Below the pieces are notes generated by a model. The model did no database searches and was not told where the DNA came from. It worked only from the letters and a program-made list of their open reading frames with translations. A program made the translations under genes and the position numbers. A stretch of DNA of 64,000 nucleotides. Origin: Rhizobium sp. PDO1-076. Its GTDB lineage: Bacteria; Pseudomonadota; Alphaproteobacteria; Rhizobiales; Rhizobiaceae. This document shows, piece by piece, positions 8,909 to 16,963 of the stretch. The stretch's first letter is position 1. Each line of letters begins with the position of its first letter. Location: positions 29,905 to 93,904 of the forward strand of contig NZ_AHZC01000408.1 of assembly GCF_000247475.1 (NCBI RefSeq), read 5' to 3'.

Positions 8909-9516
8909 TTGAAACCATGCGCTGGCAGCCGGGCGAAGGTTTTCTTCGCATCGACCAGCATCTGCGCCGCCTGACCCGGTCAGCTGATGCACTCGGCTTT
9001 CGCGCGCCGCAGAACCCGCTTGCCATGCTCAAAAGTGAGGTCGCGGCCGACCATCCGCTGCGCGTCCGCCTCGTCATGTCTTTTCGTGGCAAGATGGAAG
9101 TGACGACCACGCCTTTCGAGGCAGAGCCTGAAGAAAAGATCTGGAAACTCCGGATCGCCAAGACCCGGCTGAATTCCGAAGACGCCCTCTTCCGCCACAA
9201 AACCTCGCGCCGCGACCCTTATGAGGCTGCGCGCGCCGAGTTCTCCAAGGATGAGGCCGACGAGGTCCTGCTGCTCAATGAGCGCGGCGAGGTCTGCGAA
9301 GGCACGATAACCAATCTCTTCGCCGAGGCTGCCGACGGCAGCCTGCTGACGCCGCCGCTTGCCAGCGGGCTTCTGCCCGGCGTGCTGCGCGCCGAACTGA
9401 TCCGCGAGCGGCGGGCAAAAAGCGAAGTGTTGAAACCCGAAGACCTGAAATACCGCAAGCTGTTCGTCGGCAATTCGCTGCGCGGCCTGATCCCGGCCGA
9501 ACTGGTCGAGGAATAG
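8893..9516 (+). CDS. pabC: Aminotransferase class IV, probable aminodeoxychorismate lyase
   Basis: This fold-type IV PLP enzyme of 207 residues probably eliminates pyruvate from aminodeoxychorismate to give p-aminobenzoate. The PLP lysine is expected at K103 in FRHKTSRRDPYE, and the cofactor-binding segment VLLLNERGEVCEGTITNLF and the SGLLPGVLRAELI region are clear. The ATG at 8893 lies inside the end of pabB, an arrangement that suggests translational coupling. In some bacteria the two activities are one fused protein. Class IV sequences alone cannot exclude a branched-chain or D-amino-acid aminotransferase, but the neighbour makes PabC much more likely. Confidence 0.82.
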   Translation: MDFSLIETMRWQPGEGFLRIDQHLRRLTRSADALGFRAPQNPLAMLKSEVAADHPLRVRLVMSFRGKMEVTTTPFEAEPEEKIWKLRIAKTRLNSEDALFRHKTSRRDPYEAARAEFSKDEADEVLLLNERGEVCEGTITNLFAEAADGSLLTPPLASGLLPGVLRAELIRERRAKSEVLKPEDLKYRKLFVGNSLRGLIPAELVEE

Positions 9517-9524
9517 GAAAGCCG

Positions 9525-9809
9525 ATGTTCATCCTCTCCCTCACCTATGTCAAACCGCAGGAAGACGCCGATCGCCTGATGGCGCCGCACATGGCCTGGG
9601 TCAATGCCGGCTATGACAGCGGCATGTTCCTTGCTTCCGGCCGCAAGGTACCCAGAACCGGCGGCGTCATACTGGCCAGGGGTGATCGGGTGGAGATCGA
9701 GGCTTATGCGGCAACAGACCCCTTCGCCACGGAAGGTGTCGCGGAATATGCGATCAGCGAAGTGGCCGTGACGCGGACCGCTCAGGGGCTGGAAAATTTG
9801 CGGAACTGA
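9525..9809 (+). CDS. YciI family protein
   Basis: The 94-residue protein has the compact alpha/beta dimeric ferredoxin-like YciI fold. It shows the conserved N-terminal strand MFILSLTYVKP, the H22 region (LMAPHMAWVNAGYDSG) and the DPFATEGVAEYAISE motif. Some YciI relatives act in aromatic degradation or dehalogenation, but most have no known substrate. It follows the pabC-like gene by 8 bp with its own AGGAAA site, so it belongs to the same transcription unit. Its function is unknown. Confidence 0.85.
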   Translation: MFILSLTYVKPQEDADRLMAPHMAWVNAGYDSGMFLASGRKVPRTGGVILARGDRVEIEAYAATDPFATEGVAEYAISEVAVTRTAQGLENLRN

Positions 9810-9836
9810 CGACGGCATCTGATTTTCAGCTATGAT
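9806..9836 (+). promoter_or_regulatory. Probable hicAB promoter
   Basis: CTGACG (9806-9811) and TATGAT (9831-9836) are separated by 19 bp, close to the alphaproteobacterial TTGACG/TATAAT pattern. The -10 overlaps the first bases of the palindromic operator, which fits autoregulation by HicB. Confidence 0.5.
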
Positions 9837-9854
9837 GCGCATATATATGCGCAT
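9835..9854. promoter_or_regulatory. Perfect 20-bp palindrome, probable HicB operator
   Basis: The 20 bases are identical to their reverse complement (half site ATGCGCATAT). They lie between the -10 hexamer and the hicA start, the usual place for a toxin-antitoxin autoregulatory operator. The palindrome is seen directly; HicB binding is inference. Confidence 0.6.
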
Positions 9855-9859
9855 TGAGG

Positions 9860-10048
9860 ATGTGCCATGGAGACGGATTAACGAAAATCATCCAGCGACT
9901 CAAAGCCGAAGGTTATGAACTCGTTGCAGTATCCAGTTCTCATCACAAGTTTCGCAAGGACAAAAAGGCAGTGATCATGCCGCATCCGAAGAAAGATCTG
10001 CCATTCGGAACCGCGCGTGCAATTGCCAGGCAAGTGGGCTGGATCTAG
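9860..10048 (+). CDS. hicA: HicA-type mRNA interferase toxin, 5' end possibly altered
   Basis: The 62-residue product has the double-stranded RNA-binding-like HicA core: IIQRLKAEGYELV, the catalytic-histidine motif SHHKFRK (H28/H29) and the C-terminal PHPKKDLPFGTARAIARQVG. HicA toxins cleave mRNA until bound by HicB. The N-terminus MCHGDGLTK is unusual. A competing ATG at 9867 reads METD and then meets a stop, while rhizobial homologues as I recall them begin with a short segment ending in SRKII. A one-base loss near 9884-9887 would explain this. The GSHH glycine is also Ser here. It is paired with the HicB gene 18 bp downstream. Confidence 0.75.
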   Translation: MCHGDGLTKIIQRLKAEGYELVAVSSSHHKFRKDKKAVIMPHPKKDLPFGTARAIARQVGWI

Positions 10049-10066
10049 TCGATCGAGGAGAATGTG

Positions 10067-10465
10067 ATGCATCACTATGTGGCCATCGTCTACAAGGACG
10101 CTGAAAGTGCGTATGGGATCAGCTTTCCGGATCTTCCGTCTGCTTTCTCCGCAGCCGATGACGAAGATGACATCGTTGCCAATGCGATAGAAGCGCTGCG
10201 CCTCTGGGCTCAGGACGAGCCTCTACCGGATCCAGCCTCCCACGCCGATCTCTTGGCCAGAGACGATGTGCGCAGCGAGTTAAAGGACGGCCCGTTCTTG
10301 ATCCGGGTGCCTCTGATAGAAGACGACACGCGAACTGTACGTGCCAACATTACGCTGGAAGCTGGAACACTTGCAGCGATCGATATCGCTGCGAGGAAAC
10401 GCGGCTTGACGCGTTCCGCCTTTATAGCGAGCTGTGCGCGGAAAGAGATCGAGCGCTCGGCCTGA
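10067..10465 (+). CDS. hicB: HicB-type antitoxin
   Basis: The 132-residue protein starts with the degenerate RNase H-like HicB fold (YVAIVYKDAESAYGISFPDLPSAFSAADD) and ends in a ribbon-helix-helix-like DNA-binding segment (RANITLEAGTLAAIDIAARKRGLTRSAFIASCARKEIE). It should neutralise HicA and repress the operon at the palindrome at 9835. ATG 10067 has GAGGAG six bases upstream; a GTG three bases earlier is less likely. The stop abuts the DUF3445 gene. Confidence 0.88.
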   Translation: MHHYVAIVYKDAESAYGISFPDLPSAFSAADDEDDIVANAIEALRLWAQDEPLPDPASHADLLARDDVRSELKDGPFLIRVPLIEDDTRTVRANITLEAGTLAAIDIAARKRGLTRSAFIASCARKEIERSA

Positions 10466-10480
10466 GTGGACAAGCAAACC

Positions 10481-11371
10481 ATGTCCACCTTCACCCAGAC
10501 ACCCTATGCCGGGGCAACGCGTCCCTTCACCATCGGCCTCTCGTCGCTTGATCCCGACCGCTGGATCCAGCCTGACGGAATGCTCCAGTTCTATCTCGAC
10601 GAAAAGCAGAAGCTGGCGGCAAACCAACGCGACGACATTTTCCGCGCGACTGCAGACAGTCTGCCAGCGCAGCGCGAATGCCTGCGCCTGATCGTCGATC
10701 ACCTGCAAACCCGGCACCCGCATCTCTGTCGGCGCGAGGGCAATGCCATCACCCTCGCCGGCCATACCGTCGACCTCGACGACGAGACCATTCCACTCCT
10801 CATCCGCGCCGGCTTTCTCGTCCAGGACGATCTGGTCATCATGAAGCGGCGCGAGGCGGGCTGGTTCATGGCCGCTGCTCATCTGTCCTTTCCCTCCTCC
10901 TGGTCGCTCGCCGAGAAATTCGACCGCCCGATGGAAGAGATCCACGCCCATGTCCCGGGCTTCCAGGGCGGCACCCGCAACGCGGCCCTGATCAACCGCA
11001 TTTTCGACAATCTCCTGCCCGGCCAGCCGGCCGAGCGTTTCAACTGGTCGATCAACTGGCGGCAAAAGCTGCATCATCCCGAAACCGGCCGCAATGACGC
11101 AGCCTCTCCCGATGAGGCCGTGATCCGCGTTGAGCGCCAGACGCTGACCAGACTGCCCGAGACGGGCGATATCGTCTTCACCATCCGCATCTATCTCGAT
11201 CCGACCGCAGCCTTCGAAAACCACCCTGAAGGAATGCGTCTGGCAATGGCGCTTGCCGATCAGCTCGATGCCTTGACACCCGAACAGGCAGCTTACAAAG
11301 GCGTCGACATTCAGCGCGTTCGTCTCGCTGACTGCCTGCGCAATCGGCATTTTGCAAAAAATTCCGCCTGA
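10481..11371 (+). CDS. DUF3445 family protein (heme-dependent oxidative N-demethylase-like)
   Basis: The 296-residue protein matches DUF3445, a family that includes the heme-binding subunit of fungal and bacterial oxidative N-demethylases. Recognisable segments are PFTIGLSSLDPDRWI, the conserved LVQDDLVIMKRREAGW and AAHLSFPSSWSLAEKFDRPMEEIHAHVPGF, and NWSINW. The substrate is unknown. ATG 10481 is preferred to a GTG at 10466 directly after the hicB stop. It may be read through from hicAB, but the family is widespread in rhizobia without a toxin next to it, so the association is probably incidental. Confidence 0.8.
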   Translation: MSTFTQTPYAGATRPFTIGLSSLDPDRWIQPDGMLQFYLDEKQKLAANQRDDIFRATADSLPAQRECLRLIVDHLQTRHPHLCRREGNAITLAGHTVDLDDETIPLLIRAGFLVQDDLVIMKRREAGWFMAAAHLSFPSSWSLAEKFDRPMEEIHAHVPGFQGGTRNAALINRIFDNLLPGQPAERFNWSINWRQKLHHPETGRNDAASPDEAVIRVERQTLTRLPETGDIVFTIRIYLDPTAAFENHPEGMRLAMALADQLDALTPEQAAYKGVDIQRVRLADCLRNRHFAKNSA

Positions 11372-11513
11372 TCGCGACGGTGGCCTGCGACATACTCTTT
11401 ATTGTGTCAGTATTTTGTGATCTAGAGCCGCCAATATCGGCCCTGCCGATGCGCATTCGGCAATGACCCAATTGTGCACGCAGCAAGATGCTGCGCCCTG
11501 CAAGGAGACAGAA

Positions 11514-12956
11514 ATGACTGAGACATCCTATCCGGTTTACGGCGAGATCACCGGCCCGATCGTCATGATCGGTTTTGGTTCGATCGGCCGTGGCACCCTG
11601 CCGCTGATCGAACGCCACTTCAAGTTCGACAAGAGCCGGATGGTCGTCATCGACCCGCGCAACGACGATGCGGAGCTGCTGGCAAAGCACGGCGTCAAGC
11701 ACATCCAGGCGCATGTCACCAAGGAAAACTACAAGGAACTGCTCAAGCCGCTTCTGAAGGCCGGCAAGGGCCAGGGCTTCTGCGTCAACCTCTCGGTTGA
11801 TACCGGTTCGCTCGACCTGATGAAGATGTGCCGCAAGCTCGACGTTCTCTACATCGACACGGTCGTTGAGCCCTGGCTCGGCTTCTATTTCGACAAGAAC
11901 ATGAAGAATTCGGAGCGCACCAACTACGCGCTGCGCGAAACCGTTCGTGCCGAGATCAAGAAAAACCCGGGCGGGACCACCGCCGTTTCCACCTGCGGCG
12001 CAAACCCGGGCATGGTTTCCTGGTTCGTCAAGCAGGCGCTGGTCAACGTCGCCAACGAACTCGGCGTCAAGTTCGAAGAGCCGGCGCAGGATGACCGCGA
12101 AGGCTGGGCCAAGCTGATGAAGAAGGTCGGCGTCAAAGGCATCCACATTGCCGAACGCGACACCCAGCGCGCCAAGAACCCGAAGCCGATGAACGTCTTC
12201 TGGAACACCTGGTCGGTCGAAGGCTTCATCTCGGAAGGCCTGCAGCCGGCCGAACTCGGCTGGGGCACCCATGAAAACTGGATGCCGAAGAACGCCAAGA
12301 AGCACAAGAAGGGCTGCAAGGCAGCGATCTATCTCGAGCAGCCGGGCGCCAACACCCGCGTGCGCACCTGGTGCCCGACGCCTGGCCCGCAATACGGCTT
12401 CCTCGTCACCCACAACGAATCGATCTCGATCGCCGACTACTTCACCGTCGAGAAGGATGGCGAAGTTTCTTATCGTCCGACCTGCCACTATGCCTACCAC
12501 CCGGCCAATGACGCGGTTCTGTCGCTGCATGAAATGTTCGGCAATGGTGGCAAGCAGCAGCCGGTTCTCCACGTTCTCGACGAGAACGAACTGGTTGACG
12601 GCGTCGACGAACTCGGCGTGCTGCTCTACGGCCACGACAAGAACGCCTACTGGTACGGCTCGCGCCTGTCGCTGGAAGAAACCCGCCGCATCGCGCCTTA
12701 CCAGAACGCAACCGGCCTGCAGGTAACCTCTGCCGTTCTCGCCGGCATGGTCTGGGCACTGGAAAACCCGAAGGCCGGCATCGTCGAAGCCGATGAGATC
12801 GACTACAAACGCTGCCTCGAAGTGCAGATGCCGTATCTCGGCCCGGTCGAAGGCCATTACACCGACTGGACCCCGCTCGAAGGCCGTCCGGGCCTCTTCC
12901 CGGAAGACCTCGACGAAAAGGATCCGTGGCAGTTCCGGAACATTCTGGTTCGTTGA
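11514..12956 (+). CDS. hss: Homospermidine synthase
   Basis: The 480-residue enzyme is the NAD-dependent homospermidine synthase typical of rhizobia. It makes homospermidine, the main long polyamine of these bacteria, from putrescine. A Rossmann motif GFGSIGRG is at residues 20-26. Family blocks include VDTGSLDLMKMC, DTVVEPWLGFYFDK and STCGANPGMVSWFVKQAL. AAGGAG at 11502 fixes the start at 11514; the in-frame upstream ATG at 11463 has no such site. A strong terminator follows, so the gene is probably monocistronic. Confidence 0.95.
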   Translation: MTETSYPVYGEITGPIVMIGFGSIGRGTLPLIERHFKFDKSRMVVIDPRNDDAELLAKHGVKHIQAHVTKENYKELLKPLLKAGKGQGFCVNLSVDTGSLDLMKMCRKLDVLYIDTVVEPWLGFYFDKNMKNSERTNYALRETVRAEIKKNPGGTTAVSTCGANPGMVSWFVKQALVNVANELGVKFEEPAQDDREGWAKLMKKVGVKGIHIAERDTQRAKNPKPMNVFWNTWSVEGFISEGLQPAELGWGTHENWMPKNAKKHKKGCKAAIYLEQPGANTRVRTWCPTPGPQYGFLVTHNESISIADYFTVEKDGEVSYRPTCHYAYHPANDAVLSLHEMFGNGGKQQPVLHVLDENELVDGVDELGVLLYGHDKNAYWYGSRLSLEETRRIAPYQNATGLQVTSAVLAGMVWALENPKAGIVEADEIDYKRCLEVQMPYLGPVEGHYTDWTPLEGRPGLFPEDLDEKDPWQFRNILVR

Positions 12957-12977
12957 TCCGTTAACAGCCCTGCTGGA

Positions 12978-13006
12978 AGCCCGTCGCCCCTTGCGGCGGG
13001 CTTTTT
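12978..13006 (+). terminator. Terminator after homospermidine synthase
   Basis: Ten-base-pair GC stem AGCCCGTCGC / GCGGCGGGCT with one G-U pair, a five-base loop, then five T. Confidence 0.88.
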
Positions 13007-13173
13007 GCTTTCATAGACAGGAACTGCAGGAAGCCGCATCCAGGCGGGATAAACCGGACCAGACGGGATCCCGGCCTTGCTTTGGACAAGGCTTCACGGC
13101 ATGGTTTTTAAAATTTTAGACAATTAGACAAGCGGACGGCGCTATCACGCCGCCGAGACGGTGGGAGACCAGA

Positions 13174-13536
13174 ATGCAACTGAAGTCACTGGTGGCAATC
13201 GCGGCATGTGCAATGGCGCTTTCCTCCTGCTATTCCAGCGGCCCACGCCCGCTGCCTACCGTGAGCCAGGGGCCGACGGTGGAAGGCGCCTGGGCGGATC
13301 CGAACGGCATCGTCTCGACCTTCCAGGGAGGCACATTCACCACCCGCACGACCGATACCAACCAGGTACTCGCCTCCGGCAGTTACACACTGCAGTCCGA
13401 CCGTCTGGTCGAGATCAACATGACCTCGCTGGTGCGCAACACGCAGCAGAAGGTCAATTGCGCCCTGGTCACGCCGAACCAGTTGAACTGCACCTCCGAC
13501 AGCGGTGCGCAGTTCTCGCTCGCACGCCGGGCTTGA
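13174..13536 (+). CDS. Omp10-like outer-membrane lipoprotein
   Basis: The 120-residue protein has a lipoprotein signal peptide with lipobox LSSC and lipidated Cys19. It resembles the Brucella Omp10/Omp19 small lipoprotein group and the beta-barrel inhibitor-like fold: a Pro-rich stretch (SGPRPLPTVSQGP), then VEGAWADPNGIVSTFQGGTFTTRTTDTN, which looks like a small beta sandwich. Two further cysteines (NCALVTPNQLNC) may form a disulfide. No inhibitor function can be read from the sequence. It is flanked by terminators on both sides. Confidence 0.7.
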   Translation: MQLKSLVAIAACAMALSSCYSSGPRPLPTVSQGPTVEGAWADPNGIVSTFQGGTFTTRTTDTNQVLASGSYTLQSDRLVEINMTSLVRNTQQKVNCALVTPNQLNCTSDSGAQFSLARRA

Positions 13537-13616
13537 GGCCACGCCTGGGTCTGGGCTTGAGACCGGCAAACCTTTGATTTTCGCGTCATCCTGATGACGT
13601 CGTCGACATGATATCC

Positions 13617-13645
13617 AGCGGCTGCCCTCGGCAGCCGCTTTTTTA
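13617..13645 (+). terminator. Terminator after the Omp10-like gene
   Basis: Perfect 10-bp stem AGCGGCTGCC / GGCAGCCGCT, three-base loop and a run of seven T. Confidence 0.9.
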
Positions 13646-13794
13646 TTTCACCATTCCAAAACATGACACCCAAGGGTGATTTTCTCTTGCGGTTGCCATG
13701 ACTTGATGAAAACATCCGGCCTTCCAGGGCGCGGAAGCGGACATCAAGAGCCGTTGTTGCACCGAATGAAGATGTAAAAACAGGAGAGAAAACG

Positions 13795-15675
13795 ATGTTC
13801 AGACACCTGCGGTTCGGCCTTTTGAGTGCATCCGTACTTGCACTATCCGCCGGCGGCGCATTTGCCGATTTCGAACTTAACATCCTGCACATCAACGATT
13901 TCCATTCCCGTATCGAGGCGATCAACAAGTTCGATTCGACCTGCTCGGCCGAAGAGGCCAGCAAGAACGAATGCTTCGGCGGCATCGCACGCGTCAAGAC
14001 CGCCATAGATACCCGCCGCGCCGAACTCGACGGCAAGAACGTGTTGACGCTCGATGCCGGCGACCAGTTCCAGGGCTCGCTGTTCTACACCACCTACAAG
14101 AGCGCACCGATCGCAGACTTCATGAACGGCATCGGCTTCGACGCCATGGCGATCGGCAACCACGAATTCGACGATGGTCCGGAAGAACTGGCCAAGTTCA
14201 TAGATGCGCTGAAATTTCCGATGATCTCCGGCAATACGCTGGCCGGCCTCGACACCCCGATCGCCGACAAGTTCAAGCCCTACATCATCAAGGAATTCGG
14301 CGCCGACAAGGTCGCCGTGGTTTCTGTTCTGGCCACCGACACCGACGAAACCTCATCGCCTGGCGACAGCGTGCTGTTTGCCGACGAGATCACCTATCTC
14401 AAGGAAGCGGTGAAGGAGATCGAGGCGGCAGGCGTCAACAAGATCGTGCTGCTGTCGCATGTCGGCTACGTCAAGGATCAGGAGATCGCGGCAGCCGTCG
14501 ACGGCATCGACGTGATCGTCGGCGGTCACAGCCACACATTGCTGTCCTCGACCGACGAGAAGGCGGCCGGCCCCTATCCGACGCTGGTCAAGAACCCGTC
14601 GGGCAAGGACGTGCCGATCGTCACCGCTTATTCCTATTCCAAATATCTCGGCGACCTGGCGGTCACTTTCGATGACGCCGGTGTCGTCAAGGCTGCCTCC
14701 GGCGCACCGAAGCTGCTCGACGCTTCCGTCACGCCCGATGCCGGCTTCGTCGCCAAGGTGGCGGAACTCGGCGGCCCGATCGAAGAGTTGAAGCTTAAGG
14801 AAATTGGCTCGAGCTCCGATATCATCGATGGCTCCCGCGATGTTTGCCGCACCGCCGAATGCACCATGGGCAACCTTGTTGCCGACGCCATGGTCGATCG
14901 TCTGAAGGATCAGGGCATCACGATCGCCATCCAGAACGGCGGCGGCCTGCGTGCCTCGATCGACGCCGGCACTGTTACCATGGGTGAAGTGCTGACGGTC
15001 CTGCCCTTCCAGAACTCGCTAGCCTCTTTCCAGCTCAAGGGCTCCGACATCGTGGCAGCCCTCGAAAACGGTCTCAGCCAGATCGAGGAAGTCGCTGGTC
15101 GCTTCCCGCAGGTCTCAGGCCTGAAATATTCCTTCGACAAGTCGAAGCCAGCCGGGAGTCGGGTCGTTTCGGTCGAAGTGAAGGAAGGCGATGCGTTCGT
15201 AGCGCTTGATCCGAACAAGGTCTATGGCGTCGCCACCAACAACTACATGCGTGCAGGCGGCGACGGATTCAAGATCTTCGCAACAGCCGGCCAGAACGCC
15301 TATGACTTCGGCCCGGGCCTGGAAAGTGTCGTGGCCGATTTCATCGCCAAGAACAGCCCCTACAAGCCCTACACCGATGGCCGCATCACCGAGGTCGCTG
15401 CGGCGGTCGCCGTGCCGGCAGAAGCGGCACCTGCCGCGGAAGCTGCGCCTGCGGCCCCGGAAACCGCTGCGGCTGCCCCGGCGGCAACCGCCGTCGAAAC
15501 CGCAACCACCGCTGCCGTAACGGCCTACAAGGTGGTCGCCGGTGACAGCCTGTGGAAGATCGCCAAGGCAACCTATGGCAACGGTGCGCTGTGGACGAAG
15601 ATCGCCGAGACCAACGGGCTGAAAAACCCCGACCTGATCGCCGTCGGCAAGGAACTGGAATTGCCCGCCAACTAA
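13795..15675 (+). CDS. Secreted 5'-nucleotidase/metallophosphatase with C-terminal LysM
   Basis: The 626-residue protein has a Sec signal (cleavage near GAFA-DF) and a UshA-like metallophosphatase domain. Metal-site motifs are HINDFHSR, LDAGDQFQG, AIGNHEFDDG, LLSHVGY and GGHSHT. The 5'-nucleotidase C-terminal domain follows (GNLVADAM, NGGGLRASIDAGTVT, AGGDGF). An Ala/Pro/Glu-rich linker then leads to a LysM motif (about 578-626, YKVVAGDSLWKIAKATYGNG). It probably hydrolyses nucleotides in the periplasm while held on peptidoglycan by LysM. Typical UshA proteins of about 550 residues lack LysM. GGAGAG supports the start. Confidence 0.9.
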   Translation: MFRHLRFGLLSASVLALSAGGAFADFELNILHINDFHSRIEAINKFDSTCSAEEASKNECFGGIARVKTAIDTRRAELDGKNVLTLDAGDQFQGSLFYTTYKSAPIADFMNGIGFDAMAIGNHEFDDGPEELAKFIDALKFPMISGNTLAGLDTPIADKFKPYIIKEFGADKVAVVSVLATDTDETSSPGDSVLFADEITYLKEAVKEIEAAGVNKIVLLSHVGYVKDQEIAAAVDGIDVIVGGHSHTLLSSTDEKAAGPYPTLVKNPSGKDVPIVTAYSYSKYLGDLAVTFDDAGVVKAASGAPKLLDASVTPDAGFVAKVAELGGPIEELKLKEIGSSSDIIDGSRDVCRTAECTMGNLVADAMVDRLKDQGITIAIQNGGGLRASIDAGTVTMGEVLTVLPFQNSLASFQLKGSDIVAALENGLSQIEEVAGRFPQVSGLKYSFDKSKPAGSRVVSVEVKEGDAFVALDPNKVYGVATNNYMRAGGDGFKIFATAGQNAYDFGPGLESVVADFIAKNSPYKPYTDGRITEVAAAVAVPAEAAPAAEAAPAAPETAAAAPAATAVETATTAAVTAYKVVAGDSLWKIAKATYGNGALWTKIAETNGLKNPDLIAVGKELELPAN

Positions 15676-15696
15676 GACCGTTTGACGCATGACAAC

Positions 15697-15735
15697 AAGC
15701 CGGCCCGGGCTTTCCCGGGCCGGCTTTTGCTTTTA
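15697..15735 (+). terminator. Terminator after the nucleotidase gene
   Basis: Thirteen-base-pair stem AAGCCGGCCCGGG / CCCGGGCCGGCTT with a four-base loop, followed by interrupted T runs. Confidence 0.85.
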
Positions 15736-15798
15736 TCAGATGATCCTCGATACAATTTCCGACGTAGTGGCATTCAGCCAGCCCATCAGGATAACAAA

Positions 15799-16833
15799 AT
15801 GACCGCACTGCCCGCCCATTGGCCATCCGACCATCCGCCCGTCAATTTCGGCAAGGTCGGCGTTCTTCTCGTCAATCTCGGCACACCGGATGGTACCGAC
15901 TACGAATCGATGCGGCGGTATCTGGCGGAATTCCTGACCGACAAGCGGGTCATCGAATGGTCGCGACTGTTTTGGTACCCGATCCTCTACGGCATCGTGC
16001 TCAACAAGCGGCCGCAGAAGGTCGGCGAGGCGTACAAGTCGATCTGGAACAACGATCTCGACGAAAGCTATCTGCGCACCTATACGCGCAACCAGGCGGA
16101 AAAGCTGGCAGAGGCCTTCAGGGATCTCCCGCATGTGCATGTCGATTGGGCCATGCGCTACGGTCAGCCGGCGATCCAGAAGAAGATGGTGGAAATGCAG
16201 AAGGCCGGTTGCGAGAGGATCCTCGTTTATCCGCTCTATCCGCAATATGCAGCCGCCACCACCGCCACCGTCAACGACGAAGCCTTCAAGGCGCTGTTGA
16301 AGATGCGCTGGCAGCCGGCACTGCGCACGGTGCCGCAATATGCGGACGATCCGGTCTATATCGACGCACTGGCAAACTCGATAGAGACCCATCTTGCAAC
16401 GCTCGACTGGCTGCCGGAAGTGGTCCTCACCTCCTATCACGGCATCCCTATGTCCTATTTCAAGAAGGGCGACCCCTATCATTGTCAGTGCTACAAGACG
16501 ACGCGCCTGTTGCGCGACCGACTTGGCTGGTCGAAGGAAAAGCTGATGGTCACATTCCAATCCCGTTTCGGGCCGGAAGAATGGCTGCAGCCCTATACCG
16601 ACAAGACCGTGGAAAAACTGGCCAAGGATGGCGTCAAGCGCATCGCCGTGCTCAATCCGGGCTTCGTTTCCGATTGCCTCGAGACGCTGGAGGAGATCGC
16701 TGTCGAGGCAGGAGAGGATTTCCTGCACAATGGCGGAGAGAAATTCACCCATATCCCCTGCCTGAACGACAGTGTCGACGGCATGCGGGTCATCGAAACG
16801 GTGGTGCGTCGCGAACTGCAAGGCTGGATCTGA
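15799..16833 (+). CDS. hemH: Ferrochelatase
   Basis: This 344-residue enzyme inserts ferrous iron into protoporphyrin IX, the last step of heme synthesis. Signatures are VLLVNLGTPDGTDYESMRRYLAEFL, the iron-site histidine H214 in TSYHGIPMSYFKKGDPYHCQC, and TFQSRFGPEEWLQPYTD and NPGFVSDCLETLEEI. The ATG at 15799 has AGGA seven bases upstream; the longer opening runs through the preceding terminator and is rejected. It stands alone between two hairpins. Confidence 0.95.
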   Translation: MTALPAHWPSDHPPVNFGKVGVLLVNLGTPDGTDYESMRRYLAEFLTDKRVIEWSRLFWYPILYGIVLNKRPQKVGEAYKSIWNNDLDESYLRTYTRNQAEKLAEAFRDLPHVHVDWAMRYGQPAIQKKMVEMQKAGCERILVYPLYPQYAAATTATVNDEAFKALLKMRWQPALRTVPQYADDPVYIDALANSIETHLATLDWLPEVVLTSYHGIPMSYFKKGDPYHCQCYKTTRLLRDRLGWSKEKLMVTFQSRFGPEEWLQPYTDKTVEKLAKDGVKRIAVLNPGFVSDCLETLEEIAVEAGEDFLHNGGEKFTHIPCLNDSVDGMRVIETVVRRELQGWI

Positions 16834-16857
16834 GATCCACAGCATGACCGAACTGAC

Positions 16858-16886
16858 GAAGGGCCGTAGCGATGCGGCCCTTCTTC
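16858..16886 (+). terminator. Terminator-like hairpin after hemH
   Basis: The stem GAAGGGCCG / CGGCCCTTC extends inward by weaker pairs; the T tract is interrupted by C. Confidence 0.65.
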
Positions 16887-16908
16887 TATTCTGCCACGAG
16901 AAAACATT

Positions 16909-16922
16909 AAACCAATCGGTTG
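16909..16922. promoter_or_regulatory. ArsR operator, upstream copy
   Basis: AACCAATCGGTT is an imperfect palindrome of the AACC-N4-GGTT type. Its centre lies 40 bp, about four helical turns, from the second copy over the ArsR start codon. The assignment as an autoregulatory site is inferred from position and repetition. Confidence 0.5.
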
Positions 16923-16947
16923 ACAATCAAGATAACGCCAGCCATAT

Positions 16948-16963
16948 TCAACCACATGGTTGA
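16948..16963. promoter_or_regulatory. ArsR operator overlapping the start codon
   Basis: TCAACCACATGGTTGA is palindromic at seven of eight base pairs and contains the ATG of the ArsR gene. It shares the AACC-N4-GGTT core with the site at 16909. Confidence 0.55.

Noticed and set aside
10064..10465. hicAB as part of a mobile island
   Set aside because: The genes on both sides are ordinary rhizobial chromosomal genes, and no repeats, transposase or obvious shift in composition were seen.
15697..15735. GC-rich palindrome as a RIME-type repeat
   Set aside because: It is a simple single stem directly after a stop codon with T tracts, which is fully explained as a terminator.
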